64,000 bases of DNA from Phycisphaerales bacterium (GTDB lineage Bacteria; Planctomycetota; Phycisphaerae; UBA1845; UTPLA1), in assembly GCA_020639075.1 (NCBI GenBank), contig JACKHI010000001.1:2852001-2916000 (forward strand), written 5' to 3'. The notes under the pieces were generated by a model. The model was not told the DNA's origin. It saw only the letters and a list, made by a program, of their open reading frames with translations, and searched no databases. The position numbers and the translations under genes were made by a program. Positions 42,658 through 52,400 of this stretch are shown here, piece by piece (within the stretch, counting starts at the first letter, position 1; each line of letters opens with the position of its first letter).

Positions 42658-44167
42658 CCGCCCCCTCCGGCAGCCCCGTCGATTCTCCCGCATCCATCGC
42701 CGCCGAAGCGACAAACCCCGGCCCACCGTCCGCGTCAGGCGACGCCTTTGCGTAATGTGTATCGCTCGGCTCGATCCGGCTTGGCAACGGCGCCCGCATT
42801 CGCGCCCGAACCAGCCGAATCAACGGCCGCAGCGCCGTCTCTCGCGCCCTGACGTTGTCCATCGCGGCCGTCGGGGCCAATTCCCGATCCGATCCGGGCG
42901 CCGGCACAGGGCTTTCCGGATGCGCCGGCAGATCAAATAGCTCCTCGCCCGTCATGGTCATCATACGAACGGCAAGACTCTCTGCGTCCTGCCCTTCCAC
43001 CGCCATCAGCTTCGCCAGGATGTCGTCATTCAATCGATACGTCAGTCCCTTGCCCGTCGACAATTGAAAAAACTCACAATGCAGGTCCGACGCCGGCGCT
43101 TCCTTCAGCTTCAGATTCATCTTGCCGATCGTCGCGCCCGTCGCCGCCTGCAAACCGTCGATCATCGCCGAGTATGGCAACTTCTTCGGGCTGTGCTGCA
43201 CCGCCAGGAAATCGCTGCTGCCGTAAGGCAGGCCCAACTCGATCAGGGCCCGCTCACCCATGATGAATCCGGCAACTGCCCACGGGTCGATGCTCCCGTG
43301 TATCGCCCGAAGCATCTGCATCGAACCACTGACGTCGACCTTGCCTTTCACGCGAAATGTGTACGTCGCCCAGAAGCTCTCCCACGCGTAATCCCCGAGA
43401 CCGTCGTAGGGCCGAATCAGGTGCGCCTTTGCATACCAATGCCCCGACTGAGATAGCCGGATGGAGGCGATGCCCCGCTCATTCGTTCGCGTGCGTACAA
43501 CCTCTTCCCGCGACGTCTGCCCGGCATGACCGGCCGACACAGGCACTTCCGGCCACGGATGCCCGTCGAGCAGCACCTGGATCTGCACCGTTTCGCCACT
43601 CTGCCAGAGCGTCGGGTTTGTCAGCGGCACGAGTTCGAGCCGATGTCCGATGGGTCTCAGCCAGCCTTCGTTCGCGTCGTCCGCCGCCCCGACTTCGACG
43701 ATCGTCTTCGAAAACTTGGTGTAGCGCTCCTTGACGGGTTCGTGCCTTGAATTCGACTCGCGCCGCAACTGAAGTGCTTCGTTCGCCCGCTCCTCGATCA
43801 GATACTGATCGAATACATCGCCGTCCAGCGTCGTGATCCGCGGCTTGAGCGTCAGCCCCAGAACGTGATACCCCGTCTGATCAAAAGCGCGCCGAACGGA
43901 CATCGCATCATCTTCGGCCTTCAGGCCCTCAATGGATCGCTTGACCTGGCCGTGCAGAACTTCGAGACCTTCCACCCGCGCCGGATCGACAATCCCGTCC
44001 CCAATCGGGAATCGGTCGCCCGTGACGAACGCAATCCAGGCCGGCGTGCCTGTATCAATCACGTCCGACTCGACGATCAGCCACGAATCGACGGCCAGGG
44101 CAGGCCGAATAACGGCAAACGCGACGAGCCAAACCAGACACCTCGCAGTGGTTCGAAAAGCAAACAC
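42500..44167 (-). CDS. Exported DUF4198-like protein fused to an FmdE-like domain
   Basis: 555 residues. A signal peptide (about 1-25, ending PALA-VDSW) precedes a DUF4198-type beta domain (about 26-260; EVPVSAGHAGQTSREEV, TRTNERGIASIRLSQSGHWYAKA). This is the family found with nickel/cobalt transport proteins. Residues about 280-400 resemble the FmdE domain of formylmethanofuran dehydrogenase: AIHGSIDPWAVAGFIMGERAL and AATGATIGKMNLKL. The Cys residues expected in HGHLCPG and in the following loop are absent, so a metal or Fe-S role of this half is doubtful. The C-terminal ~130 residues are disordered and overlap the convergent gene. A palindrome lies in its likely promoter. Confidence 0.7.
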   Translation of the reverse strand: MFAFRTTARCLVWLVAFAVIRPALAVDSWLIVESDVIDTGTPAWIAFVTGDRFPIGDGIVDPARVEGLEVLHGQVKRSIEGLKAEDDAMSVRRAFDQTGYHVLGLTLKPRITTLDGDVFDQYLIEERANEALQLRRESNSRHEPVKERYTKFSKTIVEVGAADDANEGWLRPIGHRLELVPLTNPTLWQSGETVQIQVLLDGHPWPEVPVSAGHAGQTSREEVVRTRTNERGIASIRLSQSGHWYAKAHLIRPYDGLGDYAWESFWATYTFRVKGKVDVSGSMQMLRAIHGSIDPWAVAGFIMGERALIELGLPYGSSDFLAVQHSPKKLPYSAMIDGLQAATGATIGKMNLKLKEAPASDLHCEFFQLSTGKGLTYRLNDDILAKLMAVEGQDAESLAVRMMTMTGEELFDLPAHPESPVPAPGSDRELAPTAAMDNVRARETALRPLIRLVRARMRAPLPSRIEPSDTHYAKASPDADGGPGFVASAAMDAGESTGLPEGAVTKKRDIRRSRGLAESLWRADTGFERLAPDDGENKGLLSPPGVSPEVRVTAR

Positions 44168-44224
44168 GATGATTCCTCAATCTGGCGGCGACTTCGTTTT
44201 CAGGGACGCGGGATCCGCGCACCT

Positions 44225-44253
44225 ATTATGGGGGTTATACCCCCGCTTGTCCG
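44225..44253 (-). promoter_or_regulatory. Possible promoter of the DUF4198 gene with a GC-tract palindrome
   Basis: On the minus strand CGGACA (44253-44248), 17 bp, then CATAAT (44230-44225). The spacer holds the perfect inverted repeat GGGGGT-TAT-ACCCCC at 44230-44244. G-tract/C-tract palindromes with an AT centre are typical operators of CsoR/RcnR-type metal sensors, and DUF4198 proteins go with nickel/cobalt uptake. Both links are by analogy only. Confidence 0.35.
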
Positions 44254-44500
44254 GTCGGTGGCGATCTTCCCCCCGGATCGCAGGCCCCCCTTGAATCACT
44301 CGCCACGGCACCGCAGGGCCGATATCCGGCCAATTATCCGCTTTCCGGCTTTTATGGTGCCCCGCAAGGGGAATCCTGGCTTCACTGACGCAACAAAACG
44401 CATACAATGAGGGGTCCATCACCGGCCGGCTTACGTCGAGAATTCTCCCGGTTGGGGGGCCGGCTGAAATTTGAATTTTCGCATTGTGAGAGGATTTCAC

Positions 44501-46831
44501 ATGGGGCAAATTGCCCGGAAGACGACACTGCTCGTCGGCCTCGCCTTGGCCTCGATCGTCGCCAACAGCGGCTGCGGCTGCGATCTGTCCAATCTGATCG
44601 GCTTCCCGATCCCGGTGGCTTCCGACTCAGTGCTCGTGATCATCGAAAATGAAGCCGGCGCGGAAGTGCGCGTGGACGCAACATTCACCTTCTCCCAGGA
44701 AGACGTCCGCAAGACATCGCGCGTGCTCGACGCCGAAGGCGCCGGCGCGACCACCGCCATACTTCGCACTGTCGCCGAACGTATTGACGTCAAGGCGACC
44801 GCCACGGGCGACTCAGCCTCGGCGCAAGTCATCTCCAACCTGATCACGCCCGGCGAAGTACTCTTGGACGTAACGCTCCGGCTCAACATCGACTACTTCG
44901 GCGGCGACACGATCGTCATCACCATCCGCAATCCCATCGACGACTGTAACGGAAACGGCATCGACGACGCGGACGAAATCGCCTCCGGCGCTGCAGACGA
45001 CTGCGACAAGAACGGCATCCCCGACGATTGCCAGCCCGACGTCGACAACGACGGCGTCATCGACGGCTGCGACAACTGCCTCTCGATCGCCAATGCCGAT
45101 CAGAAGGACGACGACAACAACGGCCTCGGCGACGTTTGCGAACTCGGCGCCTGCCAGTTGTCCGCGACCTGCATCGAAACGACGCTGACGCTCTGCACCA
45201 ATCAGGACGGAACATTCGGCGGCGTCGGCACGGACTGCGGCGCGGGCAACCCGCTGCCGACGGGTGCTTGCTGCACGGGCAACACCTGCAACACAACGAC
45301 GCAAGCAATCTGTCAGGCCGGCAACGGCACGTACCTCGGCGACCAGACGACCTGCTCGAGCAACACATGCGCGACGCCCGAAGGCGCTTGCTGCCTCGGC
45401 AACGGCAACTGCATCGATGCAACCGAATCCAGCTGCTCGAATCTCGAAGGTGACTACAAAGGCGACGGCACGTCATGCGAGACGACGCAATGCCCGCAAC
45501 CCACGGGCGCATGCTGCTCCGACGGCACAAGCTGCTCGATCGAGACAGAAGCCGCATGCAATCAATTGGAAGGCAGCTACCTCGGAAACGGCACCATCTG
45601 CGAAGCCTCGACCTGCCTGCCAACAGGGGCGTGCTGCTATCAGGAATTCGAAGTCGGGACCGCCTGCGACGTCATCACGCAGTCTGAATGCAATCAACGC
45701 AAGGGCACCTATCTTGGCGACAACTCCCATTGCGACGGCGATCCCTGCAATCCGCCGACCGGCGCCTGCTGCCTCGTCGCCGGCATTCCCACGATCGGCG
45801 AGCCCTGCAACATCCTGACCGAGGATCTTTGCGGCTCTCTGCAGGGCAGCTACCTGGGCGACGGCACAACTTGCGACGGCGATCCCTGCAGCCCACCGAC
45901 TGGCGCCTGCTGCACGGTCTTTAACCGCGGCAGCATCTCAACGGACTGCCTCGAACTCACGGAACTGGAGTGTTCAAACTTCGACGGCGACTACCTGGGC
46001 GACGACACGACCTGCGACGGCAATCCCTGCAGCCCGCCGACCGGCGCCTGCTGCTATGGCTCATTCTGTTCTTCGAACCTCACGCAGCACACCTGCGAAA
46101 TCGAAGGCGGCACCTACCTCGGCGACGACAGCACCTGCGACGGCGAACCCTGCGGTCCGCCGACCGGCGCTTGCTGCCTCTTCAACGATACGTGCATGGA
46201 CCTGACCGAATCGTCCTGCTATTTCATGAAGGGCGACTTCATCGGATATGACCGCGCATGCTGGGAAATCACCTGCGACCAGGAAATCGTTGCGAACATC
46301 TCCGCTGATCGCGACTGGATCTATGAGAACATCCCCAGCATGTCGGTGCCTCCGACCAATTGTACGGTCGCGCTCACGGCGCTGATTTCAAACGACCCGC
46401 TCAACAACAGCTCATACACATTCACGTGGAGCGTCGAAGCACCGTTTGATGCTCCGAACGCAGAGATGACGCTCGTCTCCGGCGACGGAACCGAAAACGT
46501 CGTCTATCGAGGTCCGAATCGGCCAGGCGTTTCGCCTCATGGCTTCTCGCAATACGTCGAAGTGCTCATCTACGGAAATGACGCCGGCAATTATGGTCGC
46601 GCATACATCTTCATCGACATCCGACTCCTCGGCGACGTTGACAACTCGGGATGCACAAACTCGGTGGATCGCCAGCTCATCACCGACGTCATTGACGGAG
46701 AAGTCACGGATCCCGACATCATCCTTGCCGCGGACGTCAACTGCGACGGCAGCGTCGATGTGCTCGACAGCCAGACGGCCCTCTACGTCGAATTGAATAC
46801 GGACGGCAACGGCTCCTGCATCCCGGACTAA
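44501..46831 (+). CDS. Exported cysteine-repeat surface protein with calcium loops and dockerin-like end
   Basis: 776 residues from ATG 44501 (AGAGGA at 7 nt). The N-terminus looks like a lipoprotein signal (LALASIVANSGCGC). A beta domain (about 30-150) is followed by DxNGNGIDD / DKNGIPDDC / DVDNDGVIDGCDNC calcium-binding loops like thrombospondin type 3. Then come eight PTGACC repeats (about residues 255-595), each ~40-48 residues with CC, three or four further Cys and a YLGDGTTC segment, an unknown domain, and two dockerin-like loops (GDVDNSGCTNSVD, ADVNCDGSVDVLD). Probably a cell-surface or secreted adhesin held rigid by disulfides or metals. Repeat number probably varies between strains. 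Confidence 0.85.
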   Translation: MGQIARKTTLLVGLALASIVANSGCGCDLSNLIGFPIPVASDSVLVIIENEAGAEVRVDATFTFSQEDVRKTSRVLDAEGAGATTAILRTVAERIDVKATATGDSASAQVISNLITPGEVLLDVTLRLNIDYFGGDTIVITIRNPIDDCNGNGIDDADEIASGAADDCDKNGIPDDCQPDVDNDGVIDGCDNCLSIANADQKDDDNNGLGDVCELGACQLSATCIETTLTLCTNQDGTFGGVGTDCGAGNPLPTGACCTGNTCNTTTQAICQAGNGTYLGDQTTCSSNTCATPEGACCLGNGNCIDATESSCSNLEGDYKGDGTSCETTQCPQPTGACCSDGTSCSIETEAACNQLEGSYLGNGTICEASTCLPTGACCYQEFEVGTACDVITQSECNQRKGTYLGDNSHCDGDPCNPPTGACCLVAGIPTIGEPCNILTEDLCGSLQGSYLGDGTTCDGDPCSPPTGACCTVFNRGSISTDCLELTELECSNFDGDYLGDDTTCDGNPCSPPTGACCYGSFCSSNLTQHTCEIEGGTYLGDDSTCDGEPCGPPTGACCLFNDTCMDLTESSCYFMKGDFIGYDRACWEITCDQEIVANISADRDWIYENIPSMSVPPTNCTVALTALISNDPLNNSSYTFTWSVEAPFDAPNAEMTLVSGDGTENVVYRGPNRPGVSPHGFSQYVEVLIYGNDAGNYGRAYIFIDIRLLGDVDNSGCTNSVDRQLITDVIDGEVTDPDIILAADVNCDGSVDVLDSQTALYVELNTDGNGSCIPD

Positions 46832-47038
46832 ACCGTTCGCGCCGTCGCGCACCGCGACGTTTCGCGAATCGGAGGCGTCGGCGCACGGGCAGTGCTGTAG
46901 CCGATCAGAGCGCCGGCCGGCCCCTCATCGATCCGCGGCCGTTGAACCAATGCTCATGCCTGCGGGATTTGACACGCCCCGACGCGTCGGCTACCAAAAC
47001 ACACCAACGTTGCAACAAGAACCCGAGGAATCCATCCC

Positions 47039-48472
47039 ATGCTGACCGTCACGTCCTACGGCGCCGCGCGCGAAGTCACCGGCTCTTTGCATCTTCTCGA
47101 AGCGGACGGCAAGCGCATCGCGCTCGACTGCGGTCTGTTCCAGGGCAAACGCTCCGAGTCGATCCAGAAAAACCACACGTTCGCCTTCGATGCAACGAGC
47201 CTGCACGCCGTCGTGCTGTCGCACGCGCACATCGATCACTGCGGCCGCCTGCCGATGCTCGTCAACAAGGGGTTCGACGGCCCCATCCACACGACGCCCG
47301 CCACGCGCGACTTATGCGCGCTGCTCCTGGCCGATTCGGCCCACATCCAACAGGAAGATACGAAATACCTGAACAAGAAACGAGAGCGAAAGGGACTGCC
47401 CCCCATCGAACCGCTCTATGAAGAGGAGGATGCGACGCAGGCCCTGCGACAATTCCACTCCGTTTCACAGGATCGCTGGTTCTACGTGTCGAAGCGCGTC
47501 AAAGTGCGATTCCACCACGCCGGCCACATGCTCGGCTCATCGACGATGGAAATCGAATACGAGCCGCCAACCGGGCGCACTGTACGAGTCGTCTTCTCCG
47601 GCGATGTCGGCCGACCCCACATGCCGATCCTCCGCGATCCGGCCGCGTTTCCCGAAGCCGACTATTACATCTGTGAAAGCACCTACGGCGCACGCATCCA
47701 TCCGCCCAGCGGCGATTTGAAAGGCGAATTGACGAAGGTCGTCAATGACACCGTCGCTCGCGGCGGCAAGATCATCATCCCCGCCTTCAGCGTCGGTCGC
47801 ACCCAGGTCCTCGTCTACTTCCTGCATCAGCTTATCGCTGAACAGAAAATCGAACCGCTGCCGATCTACGTCGACAGCCCGCTCGCCGTCAACGCCACGC
47901 AGGTCTTCCGAATGCACCCGGAACTCTTCGACAAGGATGCCCGCGAATTCATGCGACAGACCGGCGATATCCTCGGCTGCGACTACTGCACCTACGTTCG
48001 CAGCGTCGACCAGAGCAAGAGCATCAACAAAAGCCCCAAACCCTGCGTCATCATCTCGGCCAGCGGCATGTGCGAAGCCGGCCGCATCCGGCATCACCTG
48101 AAAAACAACGTCGAGAACGGTCGCAACACGATCCTCATTGTCGGCTTCCAGGCGGCCCACACGCTGGGCAGACGGATCGTTGAACGCGACAGACAGATCA
48201 ACATCTTCGGCGAGAAATACGATCTCAAAGCGCAGGTCAGCGTCCTCAACGGCTTCAGCGCCCACGCCGATCGCGACGAACTGCGAAAGCTGATGAAGCC
48301 CCATACCGGCGCGGCCAAAGGCGTATTGCTGGTCCACGGTGAAGAAGATCAGATGACGAAATTCCAGAAGACGCTGAAAGAGGACGGCTTCAATAACGTC
48401 GTCATGCCCCACTGGGGCGAAACGTTCGAACTCAACGGCACCGATGCTCCGAAGCCCGTCAAGATGTCGTGA
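47039..48472 (+). CDS. MBL-fold beta-CASP RNA-processing exonuclease-like protein
   Basis: 477 residues, ATG 47039 with GAGGAA about 9 nt upstream. Metallo-beta-lactamase motifs HAHIDHCGR (motif 2), HHAGHMLGSS (motif 3) and FSGDVGR (motif 4), with beta-CASP features SPLAVNATQVF, SASGMCEAGRI and GFSAHADRDEL. These define the YSH1/CPSF73-like group that cuts RNA using two zinc ions. In bacteria they probably act in RNA processing or decay. The 3' end overlaps the convergent gene by 14 bp. Confidence 0.93.
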   Translation: MLTVTSYGAAREVTGSLHLLEADGKRIALDCGLFQGKRSESIQKNHTFAFDATSLHAVVLSHAHIDHCGRLPMLVNKGFDGPIHTTPATRDLCALLLADSAHIQQEDTKYLNKKRERKGLPPIEPLYEEEDATQALRQFHSVSQDRWFYVSKRVKVRFHHAGHMLGSSTMEIEYEPPTGRTVRVVFSGDVGRPHMPILRDPAAFPEADYYICESTYGARIHPPSGDLKGELTKVVNDTVARGGKIIIPAFSVGRTQVLVYFLHQLIAEQKIEPLPIYVDSPLAVNATQVFRMHPELFDKDAREFMRQTGDILGCDYCTYVRSVDQSKSINKSPKPCVIISASGMCEAGRIRHHLKNNVENGRNTILIVGFQAAHTLGRRIVERDRQINIFGEKYDLKAQVSVLNGFSAHADRDELRKLMKPHTGAAKGVLLVHGEEDQMTKFQKTLKEDGFNNVVMPHWGETFELNGTDAPKPVKMS

Positions 48473-49361
48473 CATTCGAATCGCAGAGCCCGGCCAACTG
48501 CCGCCTCAGGCTTCGCCGAATCGCACGGGGCTGCAGCACCAGATTGAAAACGAACACGGGGACAACTGCGAGCGCCAGAACCAAAATCCGCCATCGGCCA
48601 AGAAGCGCACTCGTCCCTGGCATTACGCAGATTAGGCCGATCAAATGAACACCGAAGGCAGCCCATCCCAGCGGTGAAGCCTGAAGTTCCTTATGTGCCC
48701 GCTTCATCGCAACATGCCGGGCTTTCGCGTCAGGAAACCGCGCAAGTTCGGGCGTCCACCAGAACCGCCGATGGTAATAGGCCCGCGGAATCGCCGGATC
48801 GCGGACCACTTCGGATCCGCACTCCGGGCACACGCCCGATGCATTGCCCTGATGATCGTAATTGCAGATCGGACAGACGCCGAGCCTCACCGGCTGACGC
48901 CAGATTCTCGCTTGCGCTGCGAGCGGGACTGAAATCGCGACCCACATCAGCAGCGGATTCGCCACGCGCATGACTGGTAGCCAGACATCAATCAAGAAGT
49001 ACCCGGACGGAGGCGCCGGCGCACTACTGCCGACTCGACTCAGGTACCGCGAATACACATCAAATCCATTGAACGCAGAAAGCCAAAGCGCCACGATCAG
49101 TGGAATCAGGAGAATCGGCCAGATCGCGGACTCGTGATCCGGATGGCGATTTCGAAAGTACTTCGTCCAGCCGACGACTGAAAAGACGACGGGCCAGAGC
49201 AGTATACTCTCCATGAGCCGATGTTCGAGAATTCCAGTTCCGGGAGTACGCAGCCCGACGAGATCAAAATCGAAGGCTTCGGCGACAATGGAGTAGACAA
49301 TCAGGCCCACGACAATCCGAATGATGATCGTCGATTCGAATATCCAATTCCGTCTTGTCAT
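48459..49361 (-). CDS. Multi-pass membrane protein with an internal zinc ribbon
   Basis: 300 residues: four hydrophobic helices in the first ~150 residues, a ribbon CPICNYDHQG...CPECGSE (about 162-183) facing the cytoplasm, a soluble stretch (about 185-230) and two more helices at the C-terminus. The ribbon is a variant of the CxxCGYDLxG tail of the genes at 19133-20570, here between membrane regions. Function unknown. It overlaps the convergent nuclease gene by 14 bp, so the two mRNAs are complementary at their 3' ends. Confidence 0.8.
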   Translation of the reverse strand: MTRRNWIFESTIIIRIVVGLIVYSIVAEAFDFDLVGLRTPGTGILEHRLMESILLWPVVFSVVGWTKYFRNRHPDHESAIWPILLIPLIVALWLSAFNGFDVYSRYLSRVGSSAPAPPSGYFLIDVWLPVMRVANPLLMWVAISVPLAAQARIWRQPVRLGVCPICNYDHQGNASGVCPECGSEVVRDPAIPRAYYHRRFWWTPELARFPDAKARHVAMKRAHKELQASPLGWAAFGVHLIGLICVMPGTSALLGRWRILVLALAVVPVFVFNLVLQPRAIRRSLRRQLAGLCDSNVTTS

Positions 49362-49449
49362 CGCGCCCGTTCACTCGACAGCTCACCGGCTCACCCAGCC
49401 GCCCGTCATGCCGATTCGCCTCACGGATTGAACCCACCCTGCGAGCCGC

Positions 49450-52400
49450 CTACGACGCCCCGCCATCCTCAGCCTCAGCCGCCTCGCGCGAAATCCGATC
49501 CCTTCGCAGCGGCAGCGCCGCCTTGATGCTCCGAATGTGGATGTCCTGTTGCGGAAACGCGATCTCGATGCCTTCCTTCACGCACGCCTCGAAGATGTCC
49601 ACGTGCAACTGATGCCGCGCCAGCAGCCAGTCGTCGAGATTCTTAAAATACGCACGGCACTCGAAATTCAACGCGCTGTCGCCGAAGCCGACGAAGTACA
49701 CGCGCGGCGCCGGCGTCTCAAGTGCCTTTCCGTAGTTCTTGATCACATCCATGAACACGTCGCGCACCTTCCGCGGATCAGACGAATACGACACGCCGAC
49801 CGGAATGACCAGCCGCAGGATCTCGTTCGACAGCGTCCAATTCGTGATCTCGTCCGTCACGAAGAGCTTGTTGGGGATCACACGCTCCTTGTTGTCCCAG
49901 TCCGTCAGGCTCGTCGCGCGAATGCGAATGCGCGATACAGTGCCCGTCTGCGTGCCGACTGTCACCGTATCCCCGATCCGGATCGGTCGCTCAAACAGAA
50001 TGATCAAACCCGATACGAAATTCGCGAAGATCTCCTGCAAACCGAAGCCGAGACCGACGCTGACCGCCGCGACGAGCCACTGCACTTTCGACCAGCCGAC
50101 TCCCAGCAGACCGAACGTGACCACGATGCCGAGCGTCCCGATGACATAGCGCGAGATGGCCGTGATCGCATAACGCGTCCCCGCGTCGATCGGCAGATGG
50201 GCAAGCACCGAAATTTCCAACAGCGCGGGAATGTTGCGCAAGGAGATGACCGACACGACGGCCGCGACGAGCGCGAGACCGACATCTGCCACCGAAACGC
50301 CGAGCTCGCCGATCTCGATGTCGCGCAGAATACCCAGCGCCGGCAATTCGCGGGCCCAGACCCAGAGCGTCAATGCCACGACCGAGAAGATCGTCAGACT
50401 GCCGAGCAACTGCCGCGTCTGCTGACTGAGACTGGGGATATTGATCATCGGCTCTTCGATCTGAACCGACTTGGCCGGCGCCTCGGCGAGCGTCTCATCG
50501 CTCGATGCCTCGCCGCGCGCGGCGCGTTCGGCGGCCGCCTCCGCTTTGGCTTTCGCCTTCGCCTCGGCCTTCGCCTTCGCCTCAGCGCGCTTCCGCATCG
50601 CCTGATCGATGGCGATCTTGCGCCGCGCCAGCAGCAGCCATCGCATGAGCAGCAGGTAAACGATCGTGGCGCCGGACCAGATGATCGCCGTCATCCAGCA
50701 TCGCGCGGACAATCGGAGCACCGTGTAGTAATAGCCGAGCGCCGCACCAACGGACAACGCAATCGGGATCGAAACAAAGATCGCGTACAGCACGTACCGA
50801 AATCGAATCAGACGGCCCTGCGGATGCTCGATCATGTACTGCGTGAATGCCCCGGCCTTCGGCTTCAGCACGCGCGCCGTGAAAATCGTGACGAAGATCA
50901 TTCCGAGCATGAACACATCGCGACCGAATGTCTCACTGAAGACGGGATCGCCCTGGCTCGACAGCATGCCGACGACGAAGCCGACCGGAACGCTCGCGCC
51001 GACGAACCAGATCAGGTTTCGCCGCAGGATCCCGATCGTCTTGCCGTCCCAACCGAGATGCGCCCCCGCCAGCCCATGCACGCGACAGATGTGAATCAGC
51101 AGCAGTAGCGGAAATGCCGTCAACGCCGCGGAGTAGAATCCGCCGGCGACCGCCTTCGGGAAGTCTCCCGAGTCCGGCACGCGCGCAAACGCCTGCCCCA
51201 AGAACCACAGCAACAGCGGATACGGAATCGCCAACAGAAGCGTATAGAAACAAGTCGCCAGCGTGATCTTGAAGTCGGTGCTCAACGGCTCGCCGGCCTT
51301 CAGCGCCGCTGCGCGAATCTTCTTGCGTACCGACATGCGTATCGCGACCAGGACGCCCACGACGACGAACGCCGGCACCAGCAGGAACCAATAGACCGCG
51401 TAATACGAAACCGCTGCGCTCCAGAAGGCGACCCAGTTGTCGGCGCTGAAAAACCACTCGAAAGCTGACAGCAGTCCACGAAATCGATCCGCCCCGATCG
51501 GCCGCCCGCTCCGCACCCACAGAATCCGCTCGTCGATGAAGGACTTGAATTCCTCCGTCGTGCGGATGAGCTCCGTCAGATCGGTCTCCAACTCATGCAG
51601 TTCGCCCATGTAGATCGGGCAAACCCTGAAAAGCTCGTCGAGGTTCTGCTTCTTAAGTTCGAGCTGCCGCTTGATCTCCTGGCTAGCCACTTCACGGTCG
51701 GTCTCTGATAGCCCGTCAGGGATCTTCGCGGCCCACTCGTTGAATGCGTGTTCGGGGTTCGACAACTGCTTTCGACGTCGCGTATAGTCAATCGACTTGT
51801 AACTTGCCTCCGCGTACTCGTCTTTTCGCTTTTCACGACGACGACGAAATTCGCTCGTATCCGGCAACGTTCCCAACTGGCTGCGCAACAGAACACCGAA
51901 GCTCTGTGATACGCGTGCGGATGCCTCCTGCTCCTTGGCCTCGGCGAACTCTGCCTTGATTTGCTTGAGCTTTTCCTCAACAGCCTGATCCGTCGACGTC
52001 AGCTCCGCGGCCTTGTGGGACATCGACGCCAGCTCTTCCGCCAGTGCCTTGTTTTCCTCGATGAGCTGCTCGATCTCCGGAAAAATACGGCGCACGCGCG
52101 TGCTGACGTCCTCGGCCTTCTCCTTCGCCTGCTCCGCCGCCTGCTGTCGAAGCGCGCCGACGCGCGCTCGCAGTTGCTTGACTGAACCATCAATGGCGTC
52201 GCGGCGCTGTACGGCACGATCACGCTCCATCAGCAACAGCTCGCCGTGGCTCTCGTAGAACTTCAATTCGGCATCGAGCCCCGCGAGCTTCTGCTCGAGA
52301 AACATCCGCGTGGCCGTTCGCTTCAATCGCTTCGCGTCAACCACGAGCTCGGCGCCGTCGGCCTTCACCGGCTCCTTCTCGAGCTTCGACAATTCGTCCC

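Noticed and set aside
44501..46831. The PTGACC array as a metallothionein-like protein
   Set aside because: Cys spacing is too wide and regular, with a folded-repeat look, signal sequence and calcium loops; a surface role fits better.
49537..51108. 523-codon plus-strand frame opposite the mechanosensitive channel
   Set aside because: Arg/Asp/His-rich antisense frame without motifs; the minus-strand MscS core covers the same DNA.
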